DNA of 64,000 nucleotides, taken from Komagataeibacter xylinus (lineage in GTDB: Bacteria > Pseudomonadota > Alphaproteobacteria > Acetobacterales > Acetobacteraceae). The stretch is from contig NZ_JARWSK010000005.1 in assembly GCF_031081985.1 (NCBI RefSeq), positions 124,001-188,000 on the forward strand. The letters are read 5' to 3'. Of the stretch, positions 9,211 through 17,682 are shown piece by piece. The translations under genes and the position numbers were made by a program. Within the stretch, counting starts at the first letter, position 1. The number at the start of each line of letters is the position of its first letter. Under the pieces are notes generated by a model that did not search any database, was not told the DNA's origin, and worked only from the letters and a program-made list of their open reading frames with translations.

Positions 9211-10239
9211 TCACACTTTCTCCGTTACGCGGTGGTTCATGGTCGCGGTGACGGCGGCCTCGATCTTTTCAACGCTGGGCATGTACAGCGTTTCCAGCAC
9301 GGTGGCGAAGGGCACCGGCGTGTGGGGCGGCACCACGCGGCGGATGGGCGCGCGCAGGCTGTCGAACGCCTCCTCCGCCACCAGGGCCGCAATATCGGTG
9401 GCCATGTTGCAGCGCGGGCTGGATTCATCAACAATGACCAGTCTGCCGGTATCGGCCACGCAGTCCAGTATGGTCTCGCTATCGAGCGGCGATGTGGTGC
9501 GCGGGTCGATGACCGTGCAGCCTATGCCCTTTTTGGCCAGCCGGTCGGCGGCCTCGTTGGCCATGCCCACCATGCGGCCAAAGGCCACGATGGTCACGTC
9601 ATCGCCCTCGCGCGTCAGGTTGGCCTCGCCAAAGGGGATGGCGTAAGGCTCATCGGGCACGTCTTCCTCAACATCATACATCACCTTGTTTTCAAGGAAG
9701 ATGACGGGATCATCATCGCGTATGGCTGAAATGAGCAGGCCCTTGGCCTCGTAGGGGGATGACGGGATAACCACCTTCAGCCCCGGAATATGCGTAAACA
9801 GCGGATACAGCGCCTGGCTGTGCTGGGCTGCGGCGTTGAAGCCCGCGCCGTACATCGCCCGGATGACCAGCGGCGTGCGCGCCTTGCCGCCAAACATGTA
9901 ACGGAACTTGGCGGCCTGGTTCATGATCTGGTCAAGGCAGCAGCCGACGAAATCGACAAACATCAGTTCCGCCACCGGGCGCAGGCCGGTTACGGCGGCC
10001 CCTGCGGCAGCACCGATATAGGAGGCCTCGGTAATGGGGGTGTCGAGCACACGGGTCTCGCCAAACTCCTCATACAGTCCCTTGGTCACGCCAAGCACGC
10101 CGCCCCAGGCATCTTGCGTGCCAGCCGAGCCGCCACGGCCGCCCGCCACGTCCTCGCCCATCAGGATGACGGTGGGGTCACGGCGCATTTCCTGGCGCAG
10201 GGCCTCATTGATCGCCTGCCGGAAGCTTTTCTTGCTCAT
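9211..10239 (-). CDS. acoB: Acetoin dehydrogenase E1 component, beta subunit
   Basis: A 342-residue transketolase-like E1 beta subunit of standard length. MSKKSFRQAINEALRQEM, ILMGEDVAGG, DTPITEASYIGAAAGAA, ELMFVDFVG and IIPSSPYEAKGLL-like VVIPSSPYEAKGLL are all family signatures; the GED glutamate should contact the thiamine diphosphate aminopyrimidine ring. With AcoA it cleaves acetoin into acetaldehyde and a hydroxyethyl-ThDP intermediate passed to AcoC. The start has a GGAAGGAGA-like ribosome site just upstream. It lies 30 bases after acoA and one base before acoC, clearly one operon. A pyruvate dehydrogenase assignment is less likely given the AcoC-type partner. Confidence 0.92.
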   Translation of the reverse strand: MSKKSFRQAINEALRQEMRRDPTVILMGEDVAGGRGGSAGTQDAWGGVLGVTKGLYEEFGETRVLDTPITEASYIGAAAGAAVTGLRPVAELMFVDFVGCCLDQIMNQAAKFRYMFGGKARTPLVIRAMYGAGFNAAAQHSQALYPLFTHIPGLKVVIPSSPYEAKGLLISAIRDDDPVIFLENKVMYDVEEDVPDEPYAIPFGEANLTREGDDVTIVAFGRMVGMANEAADRLAKKGIGCTVIDPRTTSPLDSETILDCVADTGRLVIVDESSPRCNMATDIAALVAEEAFDSLRAPIRRVVPPHTPVPFATVLETLYMPSVEKIEAAVTATMNHRVTEKV

Positions 10240-10269
10240 GGGTTGTCTCCTTCCTGCCGTGGGGTGGGG

Positions 10270-11235
10270 TCAGTAACGCACATACACATCAGCCAGCAGG
10301 TCGGCTGACTGGGGCAGCGGGTCATCCTTGGCCTGCATCACGGCGGCCTCGATCTCGTCGGTTACGGCCGCATCGACCTCATCGAGCACGCTGTCCTCGA
10401 ACAGGCCCGCCTGCGTTACGCGCTCGCGGAACAGCTTGAGGCAGTCATGGTCACGCCGGGCCTCGGCCACTTCATTGGGCGCGCGATAGGTCATGGCATC
10501 GCCTTCAAAATGGCCATACCAGCGCTGCAGGTGCACATGCAGCATGACCGGCCCCTTGCCCGCGCGGGCATGGGCTATGGCCTCGCCCGCCGCCTCGTGC
10601 ACGGCGAAGTAGTCCGAGCCATCACATTCGATATACGGCATGCCAAACCCTGCGGCGCGTGCCTTCTGGGTGCCCGCACAGGCGAAGGAGGCGGCCGTGG
10701 CCTCGCCATAACCATTGTCTTCCACCACGAACACGGCGGGAAGCTGCCAGACGGAGGCGAGGTTGAGGCTTTCAAGCGTGGTGCCTTCATTCGAGGCGCC
10801 ATCGCCATAGAACGCCACCGCCACCCCGCCATCACGCAGGGTCTTGTGCGAGAGCGCGGCGCCACAGATCAGTGGCGGACCACCACCCACGATGCCATTT
10901 GCGCCCAGCATGCCGCAGGCCAGATCGGCAATATGCATCGACCCGCCCTTGCCCCGGCACACGCCGGTGCTGCGGCCATAGATCTCGGCCATCATGCCCG
11001 CCACTTCCACGCCCTTGGCAATGCAGTGGCCGTGGCCGCGATGGGTGCTGGCAATGGTGTCGTTATCGGTCAGGTTGGCGCACACGCCCACGGCGGAGGC
11101 TTCCTCGCCGCAATACAGATGCACGAAGCCTGGTATCTCGCCGGTTGCAAATTCGACATGCAGACGCTCTTCAAACATCCGGATGGTCCGCATCGCCCGA
11201 TACGAGCGCAGCAGCGTTTCACGCGCTATTTGCAT
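10270..11235 (-). CDS. acoA: Acetoin dehydrogenase E1 component, alpha subunit
   Basis: About 321 residues. The thiamine diphosphate signature is visible as GDGASNEG (GDG at 144-146) with the closing Asn174 in VEDNGYGEAT. The substrate-side motifs STHRGHGHCIAKG and GRSTGVCRGKGGSMHIAD are conserved. ATG 11235 gives a normal N-terminus (MQIARETLLRSYRAMRTIR); a much longer open frame reaching 11400 encodes cysteine- and histidine-rich sequence unlike the family and is rejected. It is the first gene of acoABC and diverges from an AcoR-like regulator 214 bases away, which probably controls it. A branched-chain or pyruvate E1 is an alternative, but neighbours favour acetoin. Confidence 0.9.
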   Translation of the reverse strand: MQIARETLLRSYRAMRTIRMFEERLHVEFATGEIPGFVHLYCGEEASAVGVCANLTDNDTIASTHRGHGHCIAKGVEVAGMMAEIYGRSTGVCRGKGGSMHIADLACGMLGANGIVGGGPPLICGAALSHKTLRDGGVAVAFYGDGASNEGTTLESLNLASVWQLPAVFVVEDNGYGEATAASFACAGTQKARAAGFGMPYIECDGSDYFAVHEAAGEAIAHARAGKGPVMLHVHLQRWYGHFEGDAMTYRAPNEVAEARRDHDCLKLFRERVTQAGLFEDSVLDEVDAAVTDEIEAAVMQAKDDPLPQSADLLADVYVRY

Positions 11236-11449
11236 GGGTCTTTTCCCTGTTTCTTCCCTGGTCCCGTCGCGCATGCCATGCGGCATGCAACCGGGCTGGG
11301 GGCAGCACACACGCAAGCCCGCCCCATGCGCAAGCATGCAGCCCCGGTGCTTCACGCCCATGTGACGGCGGTGGTACGAAGTGTCGCGAAACCGCGCCAT
11401 GTGGCCGCGTGTTTAGCCGCCACCCCTCCCCACATGGCAAAGAGACAGC

Positions 11450-12409
11450 ATGCTGCATGGTTCCGGTTTTCCGCCCGCCTTCCCTGCACGGCCTGCCCTT
11501 TCCGCAATCGGAACAGGGCTTGAAGCCTCATGGCGGCGCTGCCGACATGACTACGCGCTCGACCCCGGCACGCCCGCATTGCCCGATGTGCTGTCCGGCA
11601 CGGAACTGCGCCATGCCTGCCAGCACGCAGGCCGCATGCTGTATTTTGCGGGGCCGGAAATGGAGCGGCTACACCATGCGCTTGAACCCGTAGGCTATAC
11701 CGCCCTGCTGGCTGATACGGATGGGGTGGTGCTGGCGCATAACGTGGCGGGCACGCTGCAACGTGGCTGCCGCCGGTGGAACCTGTGGCCCGGCGCCGTA
11801 TGGCACGAGCGGCATGCAGGCACCAACGGCATTGGCACCTGCCTTGCCGAACAGCGCAGCATCAGCGTGCACCGCAATGAACACTGGCGCAGTTTCCTGC
11901 ACGGGCTGACCGGCATTGCAACGCCGGTCTATGACGCGACGGGGCGCATGGCGGGCGCGCTCAATGCCAGTTCCTACCGCCCCTCGCCCGATGGCAGCCT
12001 TGGCGCGCTCATCGCCTCAGGCCTGCTGCAGGCCGCGCGCCAGATCGAGCAGGCTTTCTTCATGGACCTGTATCGTGGCCATACCATCATGCTGCTCGGG
12101 CCACCGCAGGGGGCATCGGCCTCCGTGCCCATGATGGCGCTCAACCGCGAGCGGCATGTGGTGGGTGCGACCCATGCCGCGCGCGTGCAGATGGGCCTGC
12201 CGCCTGCGGGCGATGTCAGCCTGTGCCTGATGGAGGAGACCGCGCAGCACTCGCCCCTGCGCGAGGCCCAGGCCATGGCCATCCGCACCACCCTTGCCAG
12301 CGCGGGGGGCAAGGTGGCCGTGGCGGCAAGGATGCTGGGTATCAGCCGCTCGACCCTGCACCGCAAGCTGCGCGCCCTTGATGGCACGCGGGCGACCATG
12401 CGGCCCTGA
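11450..12409 (+). CDS. AcoR-like GAF-HTH regulator lacking the sigma-54 AAA+ domain
   Basis: A 319-residue regulator. The N-terminus (IGTGLEASWRRCRHDYALDP) and GAF-like region (about 60-200, including HERHAGTNGIGTCLAE and ATPVYDATGRMAGALN) match the sensor half of AcoR activators. The C-terminus carries a Fis-type helix-turn-helix, VAVAARMLGISRSTLHRKL (about 287-305). Between them there is no Walker A, no Walker B and no GAFTGA loop, so it cannot act as a classical sigma-54 activator. The segment about 205-280 is short and divergent. Its divergence from acoABC indicates local control in response to acetoin or a related signal, which is inference. The exact start is uncertain. Confidence 0.75.
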   Translation: MLHGSGFPPAFPARPALSAIGTGLEASWRRCRHDYALDPGTPALPDVLSGTELRHACQHAGRMLYFAGPEMERLHHALEPVGYTALLADTDGVVLAHNVAGTLQRGCRRWNLWPGAVWHERHAGTNGIGTCLAEQRSISVHRNEHWRSFLHGLTGIATPVYDATGRMAGALNASSYRPSPDGSLGALIASGLLQAARQIEQAFFMDLYRGHTIMLLGPPQGASASVPMMALNRERHVVGATHAARVQMGLPPAGDVSLCLMEETAQHSPLREAQAMAIRTTLASAGGKVAVAARMLGISRSTLHRKLRALDGTRATMRP

Positions 12410-12417
12410 GCGGTCCT

Positions 12418-13065
12418 TCAGGTAATCCGTTCACACACGTTGAAATTCGGACCACCCGCCACCTGCCACAGTTCATACCACGGCTCGGCCTCGCGCAGGG
12501 TCAGCACCGCGCGCCGCATTTCCAGTGGCATGTAAAAATCATCCTCCGGCCAGGACTGGTGCCAGCCGCCCACAATGGCATCGACATTGTCCCGGAACAG
12601 ATCGCCCCGTTCGGTATAGATATCATCATAGGCCCTGCCCAGGGGCGCAAGGGCGGCGCGCGTGTATTCATACCGCTGCAACCCGAGGGTTTTCAGCCAT
12701 GCCGCCACTTTTTCGCTGCCATAAAGGCAGACTGCCGCAAGGGGCGGGAAAGACGTATCGGGTGTCGCATAAAGCGGCAGCCCGGTGCAGCCGAGTGCCG
12801 TGACCGGCTGCTGTGAGCGCAGCACGTTGTAGAACCGCTCATCCTCCACCTCGCTAAAGCCGATGCTGGCATAGCCCATGGGCATGCCCGTCTGCACGAG
12901 CAACTGGCTGTCGAGCGTCATGATATGCCGCCGCAGCGCCGGAGGGGTATAATCGGGGCGTTCGCCGCGCCAGTATCCGGCAATGTCGCCACGACCTTCC
13001 ACACTGAGCGTAAAGCACGAGCGGCGCAGGCTTTCGCCTTCGGCCAGCAGGTCATCAAGTATCAT
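12418..13065 (-). CDS. Hypothetical protein
   Basis: A 215-residue soluble protein that I do not assign to a family. It has coherent protein character, with segments such as MILDDLLAEGESLRRSCF, GMPMGYASIGFSEVEDERF, FPPLAAVCLYGSEKVAAWL and EAEPWYELWQVAGGPNFNVCERIT. No signal peptide, membrane helix or cofactor motif is visible. Its stop lies nine bases from the convergent AcoR-like gene and its start is 71 bases from the msrQ stop on the same strand. Function is unknown. Confidence 0.6.
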   Translation of the reverse strand: MILDDLLAEGESLRRSCFTLSVEGRGDIAGYWRGERPDYTPPALRRHIMTLDSQLLVQTGMPMGYASIGFSEVEDERFYNVLRSQQPVTALGCTGLPLYATPDTSFPPLAAVCLYGSEKVAAWLKTLGLQRYEYTRAALAPLGRAYDDIYTERGDLFRDNVDAIVGGWHQSWPEDDFYMPLEMRRAVLTLREAEPWYELWQVAGGPNFNVCERIT

Positions 13066-13136
13066 CGGGTTAATGCTCCCATATCAGGCACGGTATCAGG
13101 CGACCACCTTGATACCATAGTCCACACCCCTGCGCC

Positions 13137-13769
13137 CTATGGTCCTGCACGCCCGATGCGGGCACGGACTCCTGACACGGCCCGCCACGCCACCATGGCC
13201 ATCAGGGCCGCCGCATAGCTGACGCTGGTGGCGTTATAGGTCTTGAACGCCAGCAAAAAATGCACCGCAACCAGCACGGCCACACCATAGACCAGCCGGT
13301 GCAGCCTGCCCCAGCGCCGCCCCAGCCTGCGGATGGACCAGTTATTTGATGTAAATGCGAGGGGCAGCAGCAGCATAAAGGCCGCAAACCCCAGCATGAG
13401 AAAGGGCCTGCGCGTGATGTCATGCCACAGCACGGCCAGGTTGCCCTGCTGGTCGAGCGCCACGTAAACGCTCACATGCATCAGCGCATACCAGAAGGCC
13501 AGCAGCCCCAGCATGCGCCGGTAGCGCAGCAGGCTGATGCCGCTTACCACCCGCAACGGCGTGACCAGCAATGCCGCAAGCAGAAAACGCACCGCCCACA
13601 ACCCCAGCCACAGCTCGAACACATTGACCGGGTCCGGTCCCAGCCTGTCATGCGCGCCATACCAGAAATAGAGCGCCGCAGGCAGCAGCCCCAGCGCCAT
13701 CAGCACCATGGTCTCGCCGCGCCACGGCAGCAGCGTGCGGGTGCGCCCCGCCCCGGTCAGGCGCGGCAT
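13137..13769 (-). CDS. msrQ: MsrQ, heme b membrane subunit of periplasmic methionine sulfoxide reductase
   Basis: A 210-residue inner-membrane protein with about six hydrophobic helices, the usual MsrQ (YedZ) length. It passes electrons from the respiratory chain or flavin to the periplasmic catalytic subunit MsrP. Histidines suited to heme binding occur in ALMHVSVYVALDQQG, LHRLVYGVAVLVAVHFLLA and nearby. The segment LGLWAVRFLLAALLVTPLR is characteristic of the ferric reductase-like transmembrane family. It starts one base after the msrP stop, so the two are almost certainly co-translated. Confidence 0.9.
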   Translation of the reverse strand: MPRLTGAGRTRTLLPWRGETMVLMALGLLPAALYFWYGAHDRLGPDPVNVFELWLGLWAVRFLLAALLVTPLRVVSGISLLRYRRMLGLLAFWYALMHVSVYVALDQQGNLAVLWHDITRRPFLMLGFAAFMLLLPLAFTSNNWSIRRLGRRWGRLHRLVYGVAVLVAVHFLLAFKTYNATSVSYAAALMAMVAWRAVSGVRARIGRAGP

Positions 13770-13770
13770 G

Positions 13771-14715
13771 CTAGTAAAAGCTGCGCAGGTTCATGGTGCC
13801 ATACAGCCCGGCCACCTGCGCGCCATAGCCGTTGAACATGAGGGTTTTCTTACGCCCGCCGCCAAAAAATCCGCCCGCGCCGATCACCCGCTCCGAAGCC
13901 TGGCTCCAGCGCGGATGGTCCACATCGGGGTTGACGTTGGCGAAGAAGCCATACTCGGCAGGGTTCATCTGGTTCCATGTCGTGGGCGGCATCTTTTCCA
14001 CCAGCCGGATGCGGGTGATGGACTTGATGCCCTTGAAGCCATACTTCCACGGCACGACCAGCCTGAGCGGCGCGCCGTTCTGGTTGGGCAGGGTCTCGCC
14101 ATACAGGCCCACAGCCAGCAGGGTAAGCGGGTGCATGGCTTCATCAAGGCGCAGCCCTTCCACATACGGCCAGGCCAGGCTGTCGAGCCCGCCGGTCTGA
14201 CCCGGCATCTCGGCGGGGCGCACGACCGATTCAAACGCCACGTAGCGGGCACTCCCCAAGGGTTCGGCCAGAGCAAGCAGGCTGGCCAGCGGAAAGCCAT
14301 CCCACGGGATGACCATCGACCACGCCTCGACACAGCGCATGCGATACAGCCGCTCCTCAAGTGGCATGGCGGCGATCAGCGCATCAATGTCCCACACGCG
14401 CGGATGGGCCACCAGCCCTTCGACCGACACCGTCCATGGTCGCGGCCTGAACTGCCCGGACCGGGTTGAGGGATCGGTCTTGTCCAGCCCGAATTCATAG
14501 AAATTGTTGTAGTGGGTGACGTCTTGCAGCGGGGTTGGCGTTTCCGCCGCCTGAAAGGGGCCGGGCCGGGTATGCAGGGCGGCGGCAAAGGCGCGCGGCC
14601 CCGCACCTGCCGCCATGCCCAGCGTGGCCCCGGCCAGCAGCCTGCGCCGCGACAGCCAGACCCCGCGCGGCGTAATCTCGCTTGATGGCGGACGCGGATA
14701 AGACCATCGGGCCAT
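13771..14715 (-). CDS. msrP: MsrP, molybdopterin periplasmic protein-methionine-sulfoxide reductase
   Basis: About 314 residues. A twin-arginine signal, [13 protein letters not shown] (residues 21-33), directs the folded molybdoenzyme to the periplasm. The sulfite-oxidase fold follows, with [12 protein letters not shown] and the molybdenum ligand Cys128 in [31 protein letters not shown] is a further family mark. It reduces methionine sulfoxide in envelope proteins damaged by reactive chlorine or oxygen. ATG 14715 is chosen because GGGAGAGG lies just upstream and the twin-arginine motif is well placed; an upstream extension to 14781 is unlikely. Confidence 0.93.
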   Translation of the reverse strand: MARWSYPRPPSSEITPRGVWLSRRRLLAGATLGMAAGAGPRAFAAALHTRPGPFQAAETPTPLQDVTHYNNFYEFGLDKTDPSTRSGQFRPRPWTVSVEGLVAHPRVWDIDALIAAMPLEERLYRMRCVEAWSMVIPWDGFPLASLLALAEPLGSARYVAFESVVRPAEMPGQTGGLDSLAWPYVEGLRLDEAMHPLTLLAVGLYGETLPNQNGAPLRLVVPWKYGFKGIKSITRIRLVEKMPPTTWNQMNPAEYGFFANVNPDVDHPRWSQASERVIGAGGFFGGGRKKTLMFNGYGAQVAGLYGTMNLRSFY

Positions 14716-14826
14716 GCGGACCTCTCCCCTTGCATGTGTGTGCAACACGCCAAACGCATCGCACCCTGCGCGGTATCCCACCTATCCGCAAGATGGCCTG
14801 CAGGACAGGGGTCTGGTCGGCCGCCT

Positions 14827-15093
14827 TCAGTCCTGATCCGGGCATGAACGGGGCGTTACGGGGCCTTTACGTTTTTCAAGGCAGGCCGGGCACAGGCAGG
14901 CGGCCCCGGCCTGCGTAGGCACGGGATGCACCGGCGGGTGCTTCTTGCACCAGCAATCGCCGTGCGGATCGCACCCGAACGGTGCCTGACAGATGGCGCA
15001 GTAAGCCAGTTTATCCCCCTTCCCCGCTACGCGGGTTCCGCATGCCGTGCCCTTCAATGCCGCAGCATGCCATAAACAGGGCGAGAGGGGCAT
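14827..15093 (-). CDS. Cysteine-rich CWC family protein
   Basis: A small protein of about 88 residues, start uncertain (an in-frame upstream start at 15132 is possible). The core YCAICQAPFGCDPHGDCWCK, then a second pair CLCPACLEKRK, is the cysteine pattern of the CWC family, probably a zinc-ribbon-like fold of unknown role. It lies behind msrPQ in the reverse direction with its own short upstream region. The frame has strongly conserved cysteine spacing and no competing frame. Confidence 0.65.
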   Translation of the reverse strand: MPLSPCLWHAAALKGTACGTRVAGKGDKLAYCAICQAPFGCDPHGDCWCKKHPPVHPVPTQAGAACLCPACLEKRKGPVTPRSCPDQD

Positions 15094-15167
15094 ATACGGC
15101 GGCAGAGCGAAACGACCCGATGCAACAGGCAATATCCGCCCATGGAGGATGGCACACCGCCTGCCTG

Positions 15168-16016
15168 CTATCGTTGGTCCTGATCGAGATGGAATTCCAC
15201 CGGCACGCTCAGCACGATGGGGTCGCCCCTGACCTCAGCCGGGGGCAGCGGCAGGGGTTGCGCCCGCCCGAGCAGGGCGAGCGTTTCCGCATCAAGCAGC
15301 GCATGGCCTGCGCTGCGTTCAATGCGGGCCGAAAGGACATGGCCCTGCCGGTCCATTGCAAAATGCAGCAACGCAACCCCTTCCTGCCGCCCGGCCTGCG
15401 CCTGCGCGGGGTAGCGCTTGTAATGTTCCAGCCGTGCCAGCAGTGCAGCCTGCCAGGTGGGCAGCGCCTGCGTGGCATGGTCCGGATCAGCCCCCGGCGT
15501 GGGTGCGGCCTGCGCGGTAGCGGGTGGCGCTACAATGTGCTGCGGCTCTGTTGTGGCCGTGGCAGGGGGCCTGCGGTTATGTGGCGCATCCTTGACGGGA
15601 GGCGGGGGGCGTTTCCTTTTGGGCGGGATCTGGTGGTCTTCCTCCCGTGGCACGACAACGGGCGGGCTGGGCGCGGGCGACGGGGGCGCCGTGATCTCGG
15701 GTGGGGGCTGCGGCATGGGATCAGGTTGCGAGAGAACCTGCATGGGGCCGGGCGGCGCATCGGTCGGGGGCGCGGGAATGGCAACGGGTTCGGGGGCCAG
15801 GTCAATGGCAATGGCCGCAGGCGGGGCTTCAGGCACGGGCATGGCCGGCGGCCTGTGGCGCGTCACCCACCATGTCGCCCCTGCCAGGCCGCCCAGAACC
15901 ACCAGCAGCGACGCGCCCCATACCAGCCTGTCGCGCTTGTCGGCATGCCGCAGGCTGGCGGCATGCCATGGCGCAAAGGAAGCTGCTGCATCATGAGATT
16001 GAAAAACGCGGGGCAT
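15168..16016 (-). CDS. tonB: TonB-family energy transducer
   Basis: A 282-residue protein with one N-terminal membrane anchor (LVWGASLLVVLGGLAGATWW), a long proline-rich periplasmic spacer (about residues 55-180, repeated PxP with acidic and KRKRPPPP segments), and a C-terminal TonB domain beginning HYKRYPAQAQAGRQEGVALL and containing VLSARIERSAGHALLD. It transmits proton-motive force from ExbBD to outer-membrane receptors. The start ATG overlaps the exbD stop by one base, showing operon coupling in the order exbB-exbD-tonB. The divergent siderophore receptor is the likely partner, though it may serve the other receptors in the window too. Confidence 0.9.
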   Translation of the reverse strand: MPRVFQSHDAAASFAPWHAASLRHADKRDRLVWGASLLVVLGGLAGATWWVTRHRPPAMPVPEAPPAAIAIDLAPEPVAIPAPPTDAPPGPMQVLSQPDPMPQPPPEITAPPSPAPSPPVVVPREEDHQIPPKRKRPPPPVKDAPHNRRPPATATTEPQHIVAPPATAQAAPTPGADPDHATQALPTWQAALLARLEHYKRYPAQAQAGRQEGVALLHFAMDRQGHVLSARIERSAGHALLDAETLALLGRAQPLPLPPAEVRGDPIVLSVPVEFHLDQDQR

Positions 16017-16456
16017 CAGGGCGCCATGCTCCCCACATCCGCCTTTTGCAGATTGACCAGCGCAACCTTGAGGTAACCCGCCGCGCGCAGCCGGTCCATC
16101 ACGCCCATCAGCGTGCCGTAATCCACGGTTTTATCCGCCCGCAGGAAAATGCGCGCGTCACGATTGCCCTGCGTTGCGGCGGCAAGGGCATCGGGCAGGC
16201 TGTCTTCTGTCACGTCAGCCTCGCCAAGCGCCAGCCCGTGATCGGCCTTTACTGTGAGGAAGACCGGGGCATCGGGACGCGGCGCAGGCTTTTCGGTCGA
16301 GGAAGGCAGGTCAACAGGCACATTGACGGTGGTGAGCGGTGCCGTAACCATGAAGATCACGAGCAGCACCAGCATCACGTCAATAAAAGGCGTGACATTG
16401 ATGTCATGCGCTTCATGCGCACTGTCATCACCGTGGCGGATACGATGCATTGCCAT
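16016..16456 (-). CDS. exbD: ExbD biopolymer transport protein
   Basis: About 146 residues with one transmembrane helix, INVTPFIDVMLVLLVIFMVT, whose Asp in the FIDVML motif is the conserved proton-path residue. The remainder is the small periplasmic domain (DARIFLRADKTVDYGTLMGVMDRLRAAG). ATG 16456 (or 16450) is preferred to a longer frame starting at 16600 that would overlap exbB and adds no family sequence. It overlaps the tonB start by one base. Confidence 0.92.
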   Translation of the reverse strand: MAMHRIRHGDDSAHEAHDINVTPFIDVMLVLLVIFMVTAPLTTVNVPVDLPSSTEKPAPRPDAPVFLTVKADHGLALGEADVTEDSLPDALAAATQGNRDARIFLRADKTVDYGTLMGVMDRLRAAGYLKVALVNLQKADVGSMAP

Positions 16457-16467
16457 CACCCGCGCCC

Positions 16468-17208
16468 CTATTCCGCCGCCGCGCGGGCAGCATGCAGCGT
16501 GTAGCCACGCAGCACGGCATCGCCCTGCGCAGCCCGCCCCAGATCGCGCGAGACCAGGCGCATGACCAACGCGGTGAGATCGGCCACCTGCGCCCGGCAC
16601 CCTGCCGACTGGCGCATGATGTGGTTATAGATCACCACCGCCGGTATGGCGGCGACAAGGCCGAGCGCGGTTGCCAGCAGGGCCTCGGCAATGCCCGGCG
16701 CCACGACGGCAAGGCTCGTGGCCCGGCTGGCCGCAATGCCGGTAAAGGCGGTCATGATACCCCACACCGTACCAAACAGCCCGATAAAGGGGGCAGTCGC
16801 GCCAATGGTGGCCAGCAGGCCGGTGCCGCGCATGAACCGCCGCCCCTCAGCCGCCTCCAGCCGTTCAAGATGCAGTACGATCCGTTCCTTCACCCCCTCC
16901 GCATCGCCCGCGATATCATGCGACTGCCTGCGCTCGGCCTGCACCGCCGCGAGCAGGGTGCGGGCGATGCGGCAGGCGGGCGCGCCATCAGCGCCATCCG
17001 CCACCGATGCGCATTCATCGAGCGCGGCGGCGGCATTGTGCATCTGCCTGCGCGCCAGCAGGAGTTCGACGGTCTTGGCAATCAGGATGGTCCATGTAAC
17101 GAGGCTGCATGCGACGAGCACGAGCATGACGCCGCGCACCACGGGCCCCGCATTCACGAACATCTCCCACGCTGAGAACGACATGGGCGCGGAAAGGACT
17201 GGTGGCAT
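16468..17208 (-). CDS. exbB: ExbB proton channel protein
   Basis: A 246-residue MotA/TolQ/ExbB family protein with three membrane segments: MLVLVACSLVTWTILIAKTV, the GTGLLATIGATAPFIGLFGTVWGIM region and VAPGIAEALLATALGLVAAIPAVVIYN. The last two hold the family's conserved polar channel residues. It forms the TonB motor with ExbD. It is first in exbB-exbD-tonB; a Fur-like site lies about 150 bases upstream of its start, indicating iron-dependent control. TolQ is an alternative, excluded by the tonB neighbour. Confidence 0.92.
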   Translation of the reverse strand: MPPVLSAPMSFSAWEMFVNAGPVVRGVMLVLVACSLVTWTILIAKTVELLLARRQMHNAAAALDECASVADGADGAPACRIARTLLAAVQAERRQSHDIAGDAEGVKERIVLHLERLEAAEGRRFMRGTGLLATIGATAPFIGLFGTVWGIMTAFTGIAASRATSLAVVAPGIAEALLATALGLVAAIPAVVIYNHIMRQSAGCRAQVADLTALVMRLVSRDLGRAAQGDAVLRGYTLHAARAAAE

Positions 17209-17358
17209 GAATAAATCCCGGATTTTTACGCTGTGAATACAATAACGGCATGTATGCCTGCCGGTCAGGAAGCACGATTATTCCTGACACGACGGAACAG
17301 CACGCCTGCGCCCGCAGGGGCATGCCGCACCAGCAGATGGCAAATTCCGGCATTTTAT

Positions 17359-17377
17359 GCAAGTGATAATCAATATC
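17359..17377. promoter_or_regulatory. Fur-box-like operator upstream of exbB
   Basis: The 19 bases match the classical Fur consensus GATAATGATAATCATTATC at 15 positions, including TGATAATCA and TATC. It sits in the 474-base divergent gap between exbB and the siderophore receptor. The rest of the gap holds no gene. Confidence 0.6.
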
Positions 17378-17573
17378 AAATTAGTGATGCCATAGCGCAA
17401 GCCCCCGTCGCGCCACAGCCCTGATCGCCACATTTCTTTGATAAAACAGGTCTCTTTACGCTGCCTGGCACCCGCATCGTTACATGATTACATATTATTT
17501 CATGAATTTTTCGTTCTTATTCTTGATTTGATCATGTTGCCCGCAGGCAACACTTAGCTTTGTTCTTTGTTAT

Positions 17574-17592
17574 AATAATGATAATCATTTGC
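17574..17592. promoter_or_regulatory. Fur box upstream of the siderophore receptor
   Basis: The core ATAATGATAATCATT is an exact 15-base match to the Fur consensus, 16 of 19 positions overall. It lies about 90 bases before the receptor start, where iron-loaded Fur would block transcription. Confidence 0.78.
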
Positions 17593-17682
17593 GTTATGCG
17601 TTGCGAGCGATTATCAACAACTCGTTTCCGCCATCATAATCAGACAACACACCCACCATGAGGGTGCAGCAGGAGTGGTGAA

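Noticed and set aside
11236-11400. N-terminal extension of acoA to 11400
   Set aside because: The extra 55 residues are Cys/His-rich and unlike any E1 alpha; the ATG at 11235 matches the family start.
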